Source: Paenibacillus sp. FSL M7-0420
GTDB lineage: Bacteria; Bacillota; Bacilli; Paenibacillales; Paenibacillaceae
Reading direction: 5' to 3'
Assembly: GCF_038002345.1 (NCBI RefSeq)
Contig: NZ_JBBOCJ010000001.1
Location: 3,038,001 to 3,102,000 of the forward strand
Length of the DNA: 64,000 bases
Below the pieces are notes generated by a model. It did not search any database and had not been told where the DNA came from. It worked only from the letters and a program-made list of their open reading frames with translations. This document shows positions 1-8,150 of the stretch, one piece after another. Position 1 is the first letter of the stretch. Each line of letters begins with the position of its first letter. The position numbers were made by a program, and so were the translations under genes.

Positions 1-423
1 GGGGCGCTGCAGCTGATTAAGGGCGGGGGCGGTGCGCTTTTGCGGGAAAAGATTGTCGCTATGGGCAGCGCCCGCATGATCGTTGTAGCCGATGAGAGCA
101 AGGCGGTGACCACGCTCGGGAAGTTCCCGTTGCCGGTGGAGATTGTGCCGTTCGCCTGGGAGTGGACGGTTGCCGCTCTGGCTAAGCTGGGCTGCACAAC
201 GGAGCTGCGACGCAGCGGAGAAGACCTGTACAAGACGGATAACGGCAATTATATTGCGGACTGCCGGTTTGAAGCGATTGAATCGGCCGCAGAGCTGGCG
301 CTTGCCCTTCAGCGTATTCCGGGAGTTGTCGAGCACGGCCTCTTCATCGGAATTGCAGATCTGGCGATTATCGGCAAGAGTGACGGCACGATTGAGATTA
401 TTGAAGGTGGCCAGGATCGCTAA
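1..423 (+). CDS. rpiA: Ribose-5-phosphate isomerase A, C-terminal part
   Basis: The reading frame is open from base 1, so the gene starts outside the window. The visible 140 residues include the RpiA signature LIKGGGGALLREKIV (glycine-rich loop, catalytic Lys/Glu region), followed by PLPVEIVPF and the C-terminal sugar-binding region that ends GLFIGIADLAII. RpiA interconverts ribose 5-phosphate and ribulose 5-phosphate in the cytosolic non-oxidative pentose phosphate pathway. The visible C-terminus is complete and shows no frameshift. The next gene appears to start inside this one in another frame, so the two are probably co-transcribed. Confidence 0.93.
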   Translation, partial: GALQLIKGGGGALLREKIVAMGSARMIVVADESKAVTTLGKFPLPVEIVPFAWEWTVAALAKLGCTTELRRSGEDLYKTDNGNYIADCRFEAIESAAELALALQRIPGVVEHGLFIGIADLAIIGKSDGTIEIIEGGQDR

Positions 424-898
424 GCCGCGTACAAGCCGCCGGAAGGGGAAGGCCGCTACAGTCAAGCAGGCGCTTCCACCCGGACGCCGGTTCCTGGCCT
501 GGCTGCTGCTGATTGCCTATAGCGGAATGCTGCTGTACTGGATGTTCATCGGGTTCGGACGGACGGTTCAGCTGGACGGGCCGCTCCGTTACAATCTTGA
601 ACCGCTGCGGACAGTGCGTTTATACTTTGACATGACCAATGGATTATCGTATGCTAACAGGCTGGTGAACCTTCTGGGGAATGTGGCGGTATTTGCGCCT
701 TTTGGCATTCTGCTTCCGCTGGTGGTGACCGGCTACCGCTCTTTTATCCGGCTTACGCTTCTGTCTGTACTGGGCATTATGGTGCTGGAGCTGCTGCAGA
801 TGCTGCTGCATGTCGGGAGTCTGGATATCGATGATCTGCTGCTTAACCTGCTGGGTGTGTGGACAGGGTATGCACTGCTGCGGCTGGTGCGGGGATAG
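401..898 (+). CDS. VanZ-like membrane protein
   Basis: From the TTG at 401 this encodes about 165 residues with a basic N-terminus rich in Arg and Lys, then four hydrophobic segments (roughly residues 30-50, 85-105, 110-130 and 140-160). The motif N-x-x-G-N-x-x-x-F-x-P-F-G-x-L-L-P after the second segment (NLLGNVAVFAPFGILLPL) and the D-I-D-D-L-x-x-N-x-x-G motif near the end are typical of the VanZ family. Some VanZ relatives contribute to low-level teicoplanin resistance, but most have no known role. The start is uncertain: TTG 401 and GTG 407 both lie inside the rpiA end and neither has a good Shine-Dalgarno sequence. Longer upstream readings would be out-of-frame rpiA. Confidence 0.8.
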   Translation: MKVARIAKPRTSRRKGKAATVKQALPPGRRFLAWLLLIAYSGMLLYWMFIGFGRTVQLDGPLRYNLEPLRTVRLYFDMTNGLSYANRLVNLLGNVAVFAPFGILLPLVVTGYRSFIRLTLLSVLGIMVLELLQMLLHVGSLDIDDLLLNLLGVWTGYALLRLVRG

Positions 899-958
899 CG
901 GAGGCACCCGGGTCAGGTATAATTTCGGGTCAGGTATACTTTTAGGAGGATGAGACAT

Positions 959-1399
959 ATGTTGATTGATTTGAAGCCGCTTGTCGGCACACCGCAGGTG
1001 AATGAGCTGCTGGCTTATGCGGTTATAGATGACCCGGATGCGCTGGTCCGCACTTCGGAGGAATACAGTAAGCTTGCGGCCATGCAGCTGTGCGGCTGGG
1101 AGGAGGACGGGCTGCTGGTCGGACTGACCGGCTACGAAGAGACCGAAGACGGCTCGCTCGACATCCGCCATATCGCAGTGCTCCCGGAGAACCGGGGCAA
1201 AGGGTATGCGCGCGGCATGATCCTTGAGCTCGTCACCTCCCGTCAACCGCGTTATCTGGTAGCGGAGACCGAGGACGAGATTGCCGCTGACTTTTACCGC
1301 AGTCTGGGCTTCATGGTGTACAGCCTGGGCGAGAACGCTGCCGGCATCGAAATGTTCCGCTGTGTCTATGAGGTGGAAGAGACGGAGGACGAGGAGTAA
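959..1399 (+). CDS. GNAT-family N-acetyltransferase
   Basis: The product is a 146-residue acidic protein with the GNAT core: a beta strand IRHIAVLPENRGKGYARGMI containing the acetyl-CoA pyrophosphate-binding R/Q-x-x-G-x-G/A-like loop (RGKGYA), and a C-terminal AADFYRSLGF motif that is standard for the fold. ATG 959 is chosen because AGGAGG at 944-949 lies nine bases upstream; the in-frame ATG at 950 would overlap it. The C-terminus is very acidic (EVEETEDEE). The acyl acceptor is unknown. A near-duplicate 13-base stretch (CGGGTCAGGTATA) precedes the gene twice, and a hairpin terminator follows at 1447. Confidence 0.85.
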   Translation: MLIDLKPLVGTPQVNELLAYAVIDDPDALVRTSEEYSKLAAMQLCGWEEDGLLVGLTGYEETEDGSLDIRHIAVLPENRGKGYARGMILELVTSRQPRYLVAETEDEIAADFYRSLGFMVYSLGENAAGIEMFRCVYEVEETEDEE

Positions 1400-1446
1400 G
1401 CGGCCAGGACGGTATCGGGAGATGCAATAGGTGAAATTCACAATAG

Positions 1447-1479
1447 CCACTCAGCACTTTGCGTGCAGGGTGGTTTTTT
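1447..1479 (+). terminator. Intrinsic terminator after GNAT gene
   Basis: An 11-bp stem, CCACTCAGCAC paired with GTGCAGGGTGG (one mismatch and one wobble), has a five-base loop and is followed by six T residues at 1474-1479. Confidence 0.7.
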
Positions 1480-1539
1480 GCGTCCATGAGGCGTATTTAA
1501 TCCCCCTGATGAATATCAATGTAAAATTCATGAAACCAG

Positions 1540-1598
1540 TTGACTTTTAACGCAAAGGACAATATAGTTTTACTGTGAAACAGTTCGACACGTGAACT
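1540..1598 (+). promoter_or_regulatory. marR promoter with two operator-like dyads
   Basis: TTGACT (1540-1545) and TATAGT (1563-1568) are separated by 17 bases, an excellent housekeeping promoter. Immediately downstream are two dyads: ACTGT-GAA-ACAGT at 1572-1584 and AGTTC-N7-GAACT at 1582-1598. They overlap by three bases and sit at the expected transcription start, where a repressor would block initiation. This fits autorepression by the MarR protein encoded next; the match of regulator to site is inferred. Confidence 0.6.
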
Positions 1599-1621
1599 AA
1601 TATGGAAAGGCGGAAGCAGCA

Positions 1622-2074
1622 TTGAAGAAAGACGCAGAAGAATGGATCAACCGCTACGTAGATGCTTATATGGTCGTTACGAGGCAGATCAATGCGCGGC
1701 TCCGGGATATTTTTGGCGAAGGTCTGACAACGGACCAATTCCTGATTCTCAGGCTGATCAGCGGACAGGAGAGGTGTACCTCCACGTACCTGGCTGAAGC
1801 AGTCGCCGTAGGCAAAAGCTCGATTACTGCCATCATCAACCGGCTGGATGAAGCCGGGATGATTCAGCGGACCCGGGACGAGAATGACCGCAGGCAGGTG
1901 TATTTGACCATGACGGAGTACGGACAGAGCGTCTACAAGACCTCTGAGAAGCAGATGCAGCAGGTGATCTCCCCATACTTGTTCCACTTCGAGGATGACA
2001 ACATAGAGCTGTTTATTACGATGTTTGAGAAGCTGGCATTTCTGATGCAGGATACAGGGGGGAGAAGCAATTGA
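1622..2074 (+). CDS. MarR-family transcriptional regulator
   Basis: The 150-residue protein has the MarR winged helix at about residues 35-105: TTDQFLILRLISGQERCTSTYLAEAVAVGKSSITAIINRLDEAG is the recognition region and RTRDENDRRQVYLTMTEYG is the wing with its conserved D-x-R-x-x-x-V-x-L-T pattern. The start is a TTG preceded by GGAAAGG. The stop overlaps the TTG start of the MMPL transporter by four bases, so the two are translationally coupled. MarR proteins usually repress an adjacent efflux pump until a ligand binds, and this arrangement fits that role. The inducing ligand cannot be read from the sequence. Confidence 0.9.
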   Translation: MKKDAEEWINRYVDAYMVVTRQINARLRDIFGEGLTTDQFLILRLISGQERCTSTYLAEAVAVGKSSITAIINRLDEAGMIQRTRDENDRRQVYLTMTEYGQSVYKTSEKQMQQVISPYLFHFEDDNIELFITMFEKLAFLMQDTGGRSN

Positions 2075-5000
2075 GAACGATTTTGAAGGCAAGATGGGCG
2101 GTTATCGCGGTGTGGCTGGCTGTGGCGGTTGTGCTATTCCTCACGGCTCCCGGGATGTCCGATCTGGTGCGCGAGAAGGGTCAGATCGCTGTTCCGGCTG
2201 GCTACACCTCATCGCGGGCTGCGGAGATTATGAAGGAGGTCGCTGCGGCCAAAGACGGGGAAACGGTACATCAGGTTGCACTGGTGTTCCATAAGCCGGA
2301 GGGGCTGACGACCGCAGACACCGAGAGTATTAAGCAGGGTGTGGAGCAGCTGGCCGGGAACAAGGATTCCCTGAAGCTCAGCGCGATTACAGATCCGTTC
2401 TCACAGCCTGAGCTGAAGGATACGCTGATTGCGGAGGACGGCAAGACGATTATGGTCGCATTGTCGGTGCAAGGCGGAGAGGAGGCAGTCAAGGAACTCC
2501 CGGCTAAGTCTGCTGAGCTGCTGGGCAACGTTACGGCGGAGCATTATATGACCAGCGAAGGACTGATCACGGAGGATACGATTGCCAGCTCGGAAGCCGG
2601 TCTGAAAAAGTCGGAATACATCACGGTCGTGTTTATTCTGCTGATTCTGTTCGTGGTGTTCCGTTCGTTCGTGGCTCCGTTCGTGCCGCTGCTGACGGTG
2701 GGGCTGAGTTATATCGTGTCCCAGTCGGTTGTCGCGTTCCTGGTGGACCGCTTTGACTTTCCGCTCTCGACGTTCACACAGATCTTCATGGTCGCTGTCA
2801 TGTTCGGGATCGGGACCGATTACTGTATCCTGCTGATCAGCCGGTTCAAGGAGGAGCTTGCCCAGTCGGAGGATACGCAAAGCGCCATTATCGCCACTTA
2901 CCGGAAGGCTGGCGGAACGGTGTTCTATTCAGGGCTGGCGGTCTTTGTCGGCTTCGTGGCGATCGGCTTGTCCAAGTTCATGCTCTACCGTTCGGCGGTA
3001 GCGGTGGCTGTCGGCATAGCGGTGATGCTGCTTGCACTTGTGACCGTTGTGCCGTTCTTCATGGCGGTGCTGGGTCCTAAGATGTTCTGGCCCTCCCGCG
3101 GCAAGCTGGAGCATAGTGAGAGCCGGATCTGGGGAGCGGCCGGTTCGTTCTCGCTGAAGAGACCCTGGGCCGCGCTGCTGATCGTGGCTGCGGTTGTGGC
3201 ACCGTTCCTGCTCACCTACAGCGGGAAGCTGAGCTTCAACAGCATGGATGAGATCGGGCCTAACTACGCCTCGGTCAAAGGGTTCAATATTATATCGGAG
3301 AGCTTCGGACCGGGTGAATCCATGCCGGGCAAGATTGTCATCAAGAATGACGACCGGATGGACACTGCTGAGTACATGGGCCTTGCAGAGAAGATCAGCC
3401 GCGAGCTGGAAAAGGTCGATGGCGTTAAGGCTGTGCGCAGCATGTCCCGGCCTACCGGGGAGCAGATTAATGACTTCCTGATTCCTACTCAGGTGGCTAC
3501 GCTGGCGGACGGTCTGGATCAGAGCAGTGAAGGGTTAACCAAGATCCAGAGCGGGCTGAGCGAAGCGAGCAAGCAGCTGAAGGATAATGGGCCTAAGCTT
3601 GCCGAGGCCGCCTCGGGCAGCGCGAAGCTGACAGAAGGAACGGCTGAGCTGAAAAAAGGCATTGACGCGCTGGGCGATGGCCTAACGCGGATCGAGGAGG
3701 GTATCCGCAGCGGCGGGGCCGGAGCGGGAGAGATCAAAGCCGGCCTGGCGCAGGCGGCAGACAGTGCGAAGCAACTGGCACAGGCCAATGCCGCGCTGCT
3801 CGAAGGGTACAAGAAGATTGGCGGCGGCCTGACAGCGTTGAACGGAGGTCTTACTGGTCTGCAGACACAGCTTCAAGGCGTGGCAGATGCGCTTAACGGT
3901 CTGGGAGCTTCCTTCACCGGACTGGAAGCCGCCTATCCAGAGCTGCTCCAGGATGTGAATTACCAGACGATCAAAGGTACAGTTACGCAGAGCGGTACGG
4001 GAGCTGCGGGACTTGCCGGAGGATTGGGCCAGATCTCGGCCCAGCTGAGCGGAGCGGCGGCCGGATTGACCGAGGCCAACGCCGGGTATTCCAAAGCGGC
4101 AGCGGGGCAGGCTGCGCTGGCGAAAGGGCTGGATCAGCTGGTAGCCGGTATCGGCAAGCTGCAGTCCGGGCTGAAGCAGGCGGCTGACGGCCAAGGGCAG
4201 ATTGTCGGCAAGCTTCCGGATATCACCACCGGGCTTACACAGCTGCAAGGCGGGCAGAAACAGCTTGCTGACGGGTTCGGCGAGCTTACGGGCCAGCTTG
4301 GACAGCTGACGGACGGACTGACGCAAAGTGCGGACGGTCTGGGACAAATCACCGGAGGCTTAAGCTCGGCGCAGGATTATCTCAAGCAGATTCAGGATGC
4401 CAAGGATGATGAGCTGAGCGGGTTCCTGGTTCCGGCAGAGGCGCTTGAGGCCAAGGGCATGCAGCAGGTATTCGATACCTATCTGTCCGGGGACCGCAAG
4501 GTTATGACCCTGGATGTGGTCTTCGCCGGGAATCCATACAGCGCGAAGGCTATTGACAGCGTCGGACAGATCCAGGAAGCGGTGGACCGTGCCGTGGCCG
4601 GCACCAAGCTTGCGAATGCGGAGACAGCCATGAGCGGCGTGACCAGCACCTACAATGATTTGCAGACCATCTCCAATGAAGATTACACGCGTACAGTAAT
4701 TCTGATGCTTAGCGGTATTTTCATCATTCTGGTGGTGCTGTTCCGCTCGATGATTATGCCGCTGTATATTATTGCCTCATTGTTAATCACTTACTTTACG
4801 GCACTGGGCATCACTGAAGCGATCTTCGTGCATCTGCTGAACTACTCGGGAATTACCTGGACGACGCCGTTCTTCAGCTTCGTGATGCTGATTGCCCTCG
4901 GGGTGGATTACAGTATCTTCCTGATGGACCGCTTCAATGAGAACAAAACCTGGGATGTGCGGGAAGCCATACTGCACGCCATGCGCAATATGGGGACCGT

Positions 5001-5229
5001 GATTCTCTCGGCTGTAGTGATTCTGGGCGGTACCTTCGCCTCAATGTACCCTTCCGGGGTACTGTCGATGATGCAGATTGCGACGGTTGTATTGTCCGGT
5101 CTGGCACTGTATGCACTGGTATTCCTGCCGTTCTTCGTGCCGGTGATGGTGCGGATGTTCGGCCGGGCCAACTGGTGGCCGTTCCGTCCGGCGGCCGGGG
5201 AGGATCACCCGAAATCACTGGATATGTAA
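2071..5229 (+). CDS. MMPL/RND-family exporter with long helical stalk
   Basis: This 1052-residue membrane protein has two MMPL halves. Each has a multi-helix bundle with the family's Asp-containing helix: MFGIGTDYCILLISRF near residue 250 and IALGVDYSIFLMDRF near residue 950. Between them lies an extracytoplasmic region of about 330 residues (roughly 470-800) built from repeated leucine/alanine/glycine helical units such as GLTQLQGGQKQLADG. This resembles the helical repeats of YhgE/Pip proteins and of YdgH/YdfJ-type MMPL transporters. It is probably driven by proton-motive force and exports a hydrophobic compound or lipid. It is controlled by the upstream MarR gene, which it overlaps. The substrate is unknown. 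Low-complexity repeats make the middle prone to alignment artefacts. Confidence 0.9.
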   Translation: MRTILKARWAVIAVWLAVAVVLFLTAPGMSDLVREKGQIAVPAGYTSSRAAEIMKEVAAAKDGETVHQVALVFHKPEGLTTADTESIKQGVEQLAGNKDSLKLSAITDPFSQPELKDTLIAEDGKTIMVALSVQGGEEAVKELPAKSAELLGNVTAEHYMTSEGLITEDTIASSEAGLKKSEYITVVFILLILFVVFRSFVAPFVPLLTVGLSYIVSQSVVAFLVDRFDFPLSTFTQIFMVAVMFGIGTDYCILLISRFKEELAQSEDTQSAIIATYRKAGGTVFYSGLAVFVGFVAIGLSKFMLYRSAVAVAVGIAVMLLALVTVVPFFMAVLGPKMFWPSRGKLEHSESRIWGAAGSFSLKRPWAALLIVAAVVAPFLLTYSGKLSFNSMDEIGPNYASVKGFNIISESFGPGESMPGKIVIKNDDRMDTAEYMGLAEKISRELEKVDGVKAVRSMSRPTGEQINDFLIPTQVATLADGLDQSSEGLTKIQSGLSEASKQLKDNGPKLAEAASGSAKLTEGTAELKKGIDALGDGLTRIEEGIRSGGAGAGEIKAGLAQAADSAKQLAQANAALLEGYKKIGGGLTALNGGLTGLQTQLQGVADALNGLGASFTGLEAAYPELLQDVNYQTIKGTVTQSGTGAAGLAGGLGQISAQLSGAAAGLTEANAGYSKAAAGQAALAKGLDQLVAGIGKLQSGLKQAADGQGQIVGKLPDITTGLTQLQGGQKQLADGFGELTGQLGQLTDGLTQSADGLGQITGGLSSAQDYLKQIQDAKDDELSGFLVPAEALEAKGMQQVFDTYLSGDRKVMTLDVVFAGNPYSAKAIDSVGQIQEAVDRAVAGTKLANAETAMSGVTSTYNDLQTISNEDYTRTVILMLSGIFIILVVLFRSMIMPLYIIASLLITYFTALGITEAIFVHLLNYSGITWTTPFFSFVMLIALGVDYSIFLMDRFNENKTWDVREAILHAMRNMGTVILSAVVILGGTFASMYPSGVLSMMQIATVVLSGLALYALVFLPFFVPVMVRMFGRANWWPFRPAAGEDHPKSLDM

Positions 5230-5257
5230 TGTTCAGTATTACAAGAGATGAAACAAT

Positions 5258-5294
5258 AAAGAGCAGGCTTCCTGTTAAATGGAGCCTGCTCTTT
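5258..5294. terminator. Hairpin after MMPL gene
   Basis: AAAGAGCAGGCT and AGCCTGCTCTTT form a perfect 12-bp stem around a 13-base loop. The T-rich flank lies on the minus-strand side, but the position just after the MMPL stop suggests a role in ending or stabilising that transcript. Confidence 0.6.
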
Positions 5295-5333
5295 GGCTGT
5301 TTACGCAGAAAAAATAAAAAATCACCATGCTGA

Positions 5334-5362
5334 TGTAACCTTATCGGCTTGTGCTTCATCTA
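5334..5362 (+). promoter_or_regulatory. Candidate ECF-type promoter for sigma/anti-sigma operon
   Basis: TGTAACC (5334-5340) resembles the AAC-containing -35 element of ECF sigma promoters. A CATCTA element follows after 16 bases (5357-5362). The position upstream of the sigma gene would allow autoregulation. The -10 match is weaker than the -35. Confidence 0.4.
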
Positions 5363-5427
5363 AAGAGCATATGGAAGTAATGAATGAGGGATGCGGCGGC
5401 TTCCCGGAAGAGGGGAGGCAATCATAT

Positions 5428-5961
5428 TTGAATACCGGACAAGAGGAGCTGGTCAGGCATGCCCAGGCTGGGGACAGCGAGGTCTTCATCCAACTGGTGA
5501 AAAGTCAGGAGCGGCGGATGTACAGTGTGGCCAAGTCTATGGTAACGAATGATGAGGATTGTGCAGACGCGATGCAAGAGACTGTACTGAAAGCTTTTAA
5601 AGCAATCTCTGGACTGAAAGAAGCGGCTTATTTCAACACGTGGCTGTTTCGTATTCTGATCAACGAGTGCAACTTGATTCTTCGCAAACGGGAAAGGGTA
5701 GTCGTCATGTCAAATCCTCCGGAGAGCGTACAAGCCATATCTTCGTTTGCAGAAGAGATGGATCTTCGTCAGGCCATTGGCAGGCTGGAAGAGATATCAA
5801 GGACCATTGTTAAGCTTCATTATTATCAGGGGCTAACTGTGCAGGAGATTGCCGGGCTGCTTGAGCTGTCAGAGAGTGCTGTCAAGACCAGGCTGCACCG
5901 CGCCCGTAAGACGTTACAGCAATCCCTGGAGCAACCTGTAGAAAGGAAGGTGAACGGATGA
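5428..5961 (+). CDS. ECF-type RNA polymerase sigma factor
   Basis: From TTG 5428 the protein has 177 residues. Region 2 is RRMYSVAKSMVTNDEDCADAMQETVLKAFKAI with the following FNTWLFRILINECN, and region 4 is QEIAGLLELSESAVKTRLHRARKTLQQ, the helix-turn-helix that reads the -35 element. The start is chosen because AGGGGAGG (5411-5418) is nine bases upstream and the protein then begins LNTGQEELVRHAQAGD, as in related sigma factors. An in-frame extension to 5293 would add an unconserved, cysteine-containing leader. The gene overlaps the DUF4179 gene by four bases, the usual sigma/anti-sigma arrangement. It probably responds to envelope stress. Confidence 0.9.
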   Translation: MNTGQEELVRHAQAGDSEVFIQLVKSQERRMYSVAKSMVTNDEDCADAMQETVLKAFKAISGLKEAAYFNTWLFRILINECNLILRKRERVVVMSNPPESVQAISSFAEEMDLRQAIGRLEEISRTIVKLHYYQGLTVQEIAGLLELSESAVKTRLHRARKTLQQSLEQPVERKVNG

Positions 5962-7103
5962 GCCAGCAGCGGTTGGAGAGCAGGCTGGCAGACCTTCAGG
6001 AAGAGACTCTTCCTGAACTGCCGGAGCTTGTGCATCTGCGTATGGAGAAGACTTACCGGATCATCAGTGGAAAGGATGAGGCAAGCTTTGAGGCGGCTTC
6101 AGAACATCAAGAGACCGTTAGACGTAAAAGAATGCCCCGGTGGCTGTCCCGGGTGATGATCAGTGCAGCATCTGTGGCAGGAGGGCTGGTGCTCCTGATT
6201 AGCCTGGGATTCATCTCCCCTGCCATGGCAGAGACCTTGAAGCAGTTACCGTTCATGTCAAGCGTATTCCAGCTTGCAGGAGATGCCGGGCTGCGAAAAG
6301 CAAATGAAGCAGGGTTAACCACAAATGTTGAGCAGAGTGTCACTCTGGATGGAATGACTCTCAAGGTGTCGGAACAAATGTATGACGGAAGCCGCTTCTC
6401 GGTGGTGCTGACCCGTGTTCAGGCAAAGGAGGATCAAAAAAAGGAGGGCTGGTGGGATTTATTGACCCGCAGGGGGCAGCCAGCAGGCGGAATAAATAAT
6501 ATCGAGTTTTTGGTGAACGGGAAAATGGTAAATACCGGATTCGGGTTTGCCCAGGGAGGTGCCGGCGCACCTGACTCTATCATTGTTTCAGCACTGGATG
6601 GACCGAATCTACAAATCCCTGACCAGTTTGACCTTACTATGATAGTCCTTATTGATGGAATGGATGAGCCATTTCGCTTTGAGTTTCCCGTTAGCAAGAA
6701 TACTCTGGGCGACCTTGTTCTTGGCCCTGGGGAGACCAAGGTACATGATCATATCCATCTCCGTTACACACGGCTGGAACTGAGCCAGACATCGACCCGT
6801 TTGCTAACCGAAATTAAGGGAGACCCTGGCGCGGATCTCAAGGCGATGGAGGAAGCCATTCCAGATAAATACAAGAATGCGGGGATATTAATGATCGGGT
6901 TTGAGCTGTGGGATGATCAAGGGCAAAAGGCTGTTTTTGTTAGTGGAAGCGGCAGCGGTGAAGGGGATACGTTCTCACACAGTATGGTCTTTGAACCTTT
7001 TGAGAATAGGCCGGAGCGTGTGATTATTAAGTCTTTCGTTACATTAAAGGATGGGGGGAAGAAGTACATCCCCGAGCTTGAGATGACCGTCCCTATACCT
7101 TAA
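5958..7103 (+). CDS. DUF4179 membrane protein, probable anti-sigma factor
   Basis: The 381-residue protein has a cytoplasmic N-terminus of about 65 residues, one transmembrane helix (around residues 65-90, VMISAASVAGGLVLLISLGF), then the DUF4179 signature PAMAETLKQLPFMSSVFQLAGDAGL and a long extracytoplasmic beta-rich domain with the typical E-Q-S-V-T-L-D-G-M-T-L and D-G-x-R-F-S-V motifs. It overlaps the ECF sigma gene (ATGA), so it most likely binds and restrains that sigma factor in response to an outside signal. The role is inferred from gene order and topology. A strong hairpin follows at 7110. Confidence 0.85.
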   Translation: MSQQRLESRLADLQEETLPELPELVHLRMEKTYRIISGKDEASFEAASEHQETVRRKRMPRWLSRVMISAASVAGGLVLLISLGFISPAMAETLKQLPFMSSVFQLAGDAGLRKANEAGLTTNVEQSVTLDGMTLKVSEQMYDGSRFSVVLTRVQAKEDQKKEGWWDLLTRRGQPAGGINNIEFLVNGKMVNTGFGFAQGGAGAPDSIIVSALDGPNLQIPDQFDLTMIVLIDGMDEPFRFEFPVSKNTLGDLVLGPGETKVHDHIHLRYTRLELSQTSTRLLTEIKGDPGADLKAMEEAIPDKYKNAGILMIGFELWDDQGQKAVFVSGSGSGEGDTFSHSMVFEPFENRPERVIIKSFVTLKDGGKKYIPELEMTVPIP

Positions 7104-7109
7104 AATAAA

Positions 7110-7150
7110 ACAACCTCCGGCCACTGTAACATGCAGCAGCCGGAGGTTGT
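7110..7150. terminator. Bidirectional terminator between convergent genes
   Basis: ACAACCTCCGG (7110-7120) and CCGGAGGTTGT (7140-7150) form an 11-bp perfect stem between the DUF4179 gene and the converging TPR gene. It is flanked by an A-rich stretch on the left, which reads as T on the minus strand. Confidence 0.7.
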
Positions 7151-7187
7151 TCTGCGGTCAAGAGACTATATGCCTATAGTCTGCCGC

Positions 7188-7859
7188 TCACCGCGGCTTC
7201 GCAAAATAACTGCGCAGCGCCCAGCCGCGTTCCTGGCGTTTCTTGTATTTGGGCAAGGAACGGTAGACCGCAAGCGATTCCTCAAAAGCGCGCTTAGCAT
7301 CGTCTGTCCGGCCCAGCGCCTTATACATCGACCCGGCCAGATAATAAGCCTCGCTGGAGGAGGTCTGGATCTCCTGGAATTGGCTCACATAATGCAGCGC
7401 CTTGTCCTGGTCGATATGCCGGAAGGTCTCGGCCAGACGCAGGTAAGGCTGCCCGTATTGCGCCCGGCGGTTGATGTCCAGCCCCTTGAGCATCTGGGCT
7501 TCGCCTTCGGCAAGCTGGCCCAGCTTCAGGTTCGCATAGCCGAGCTCCACCCAGTATTCGGCGGAAGTCTCATAACGGTCAGCGATGGCGGTCAGCAGCT
7601 CCTTGGCCTCGCTGTAGCGCTTGCGTTCAATCAGCAGCCGGGCCAGATCGAATTTGGCGGTGACATCGTTCGGGTTCTGGGCAATGGCCGTCCGCAGTCT
7701 GGACATCTGACGGCTGCGGCGGAAGGGCTTGGAGAAGCTGGGCAGGATGCCGACATAACGGCGGTCCACGAAATACAGAACGACCAGCAGAATAACTAGG
7801 GCCAGAATAGGATTGCCGAGCAGCCGGTAGAGCAGCAGGAAACCTAGAATTTTAATCAT
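7188..7859 (-). CDS. Membrane-anchored TPR-repeat protein
   Basis: This 223-residue protein begins with one or two hydrophobic helices (residues 1-30, LLGNPILALVILLVVLYFV), followed by tetratricopeptide-like helical repeats from about residue 55 to 195. Examples are DVTAKFDLARLLIERKRYSEAKELL, AEYWVELGYANLKLGQLAEGEAQML and EAYYLAGSMYKALGRTDDAKRAFEESL, with the usual A-Y-G-A-P spacing. The repeats face the cytosol or the outside depending on anchor orientation. Such proteins are scaffolds; the partner is unknown. It is transcribed alone and convergently with the sigma/anti-sigma operon. Confidence 0.85.
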   Translation of the reverse strand: MIKILGFLLLYRLLGNPILALVILLVVLYFVDRRYVGILPSFSKPFRRSRQMSRLRTAIAQNPNDVTAKFDLARLLIERKRYSEAKELLTAIADRYETSAEYWVELGYANLKLGQLAEGEAQMLKGLDINRRAQYGQPYLRLAETFRHIDQDKALHYVSQFQEIQTSSSEAYYLAGSMYKALGRTDDAKRAFEESLAVYRSLPKYKKRQERGWALRSYFAKPR

Positions 7860-8150
7860 GAATATGAATTCCCTCCGTTACGTGTGTGGTTCGATTGCGC
7901 TTCCTGCAAATTGGATATGAATAGGCAGGGTAATTATACCATATCATCCTTTTTTGAAGCCACGATAAAAGAGGATGGGGCCGTTCCTCAGTTTCAGGTG
8001 ATCCATAAACCCCCCGCTCCTGCCTGCACTGCTGTCATTGACAGCCTGCTGCGGAAGTCATAAGCTTTGTGTACAGTCAGATTGTCTCATCGCTATATTG
8101 GCTCTTATATAACAGTGTATTCAACTAACACTTGGAAAGAAGGATGAACC

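Noticed and set aside
644..1450. Long minus-strand open frame over the VanZ and GNAT genes
   Set aside because: It is antisense to well-supported genes, has no ribosome binding site, and its translation (His/Gln-rich) fits no family.
7131..7799. Plus-strand open frame over the TPR gene
   Set aside because: It mirrors the TPR gene and has no translation signals; high GC makes such antisense frames common.
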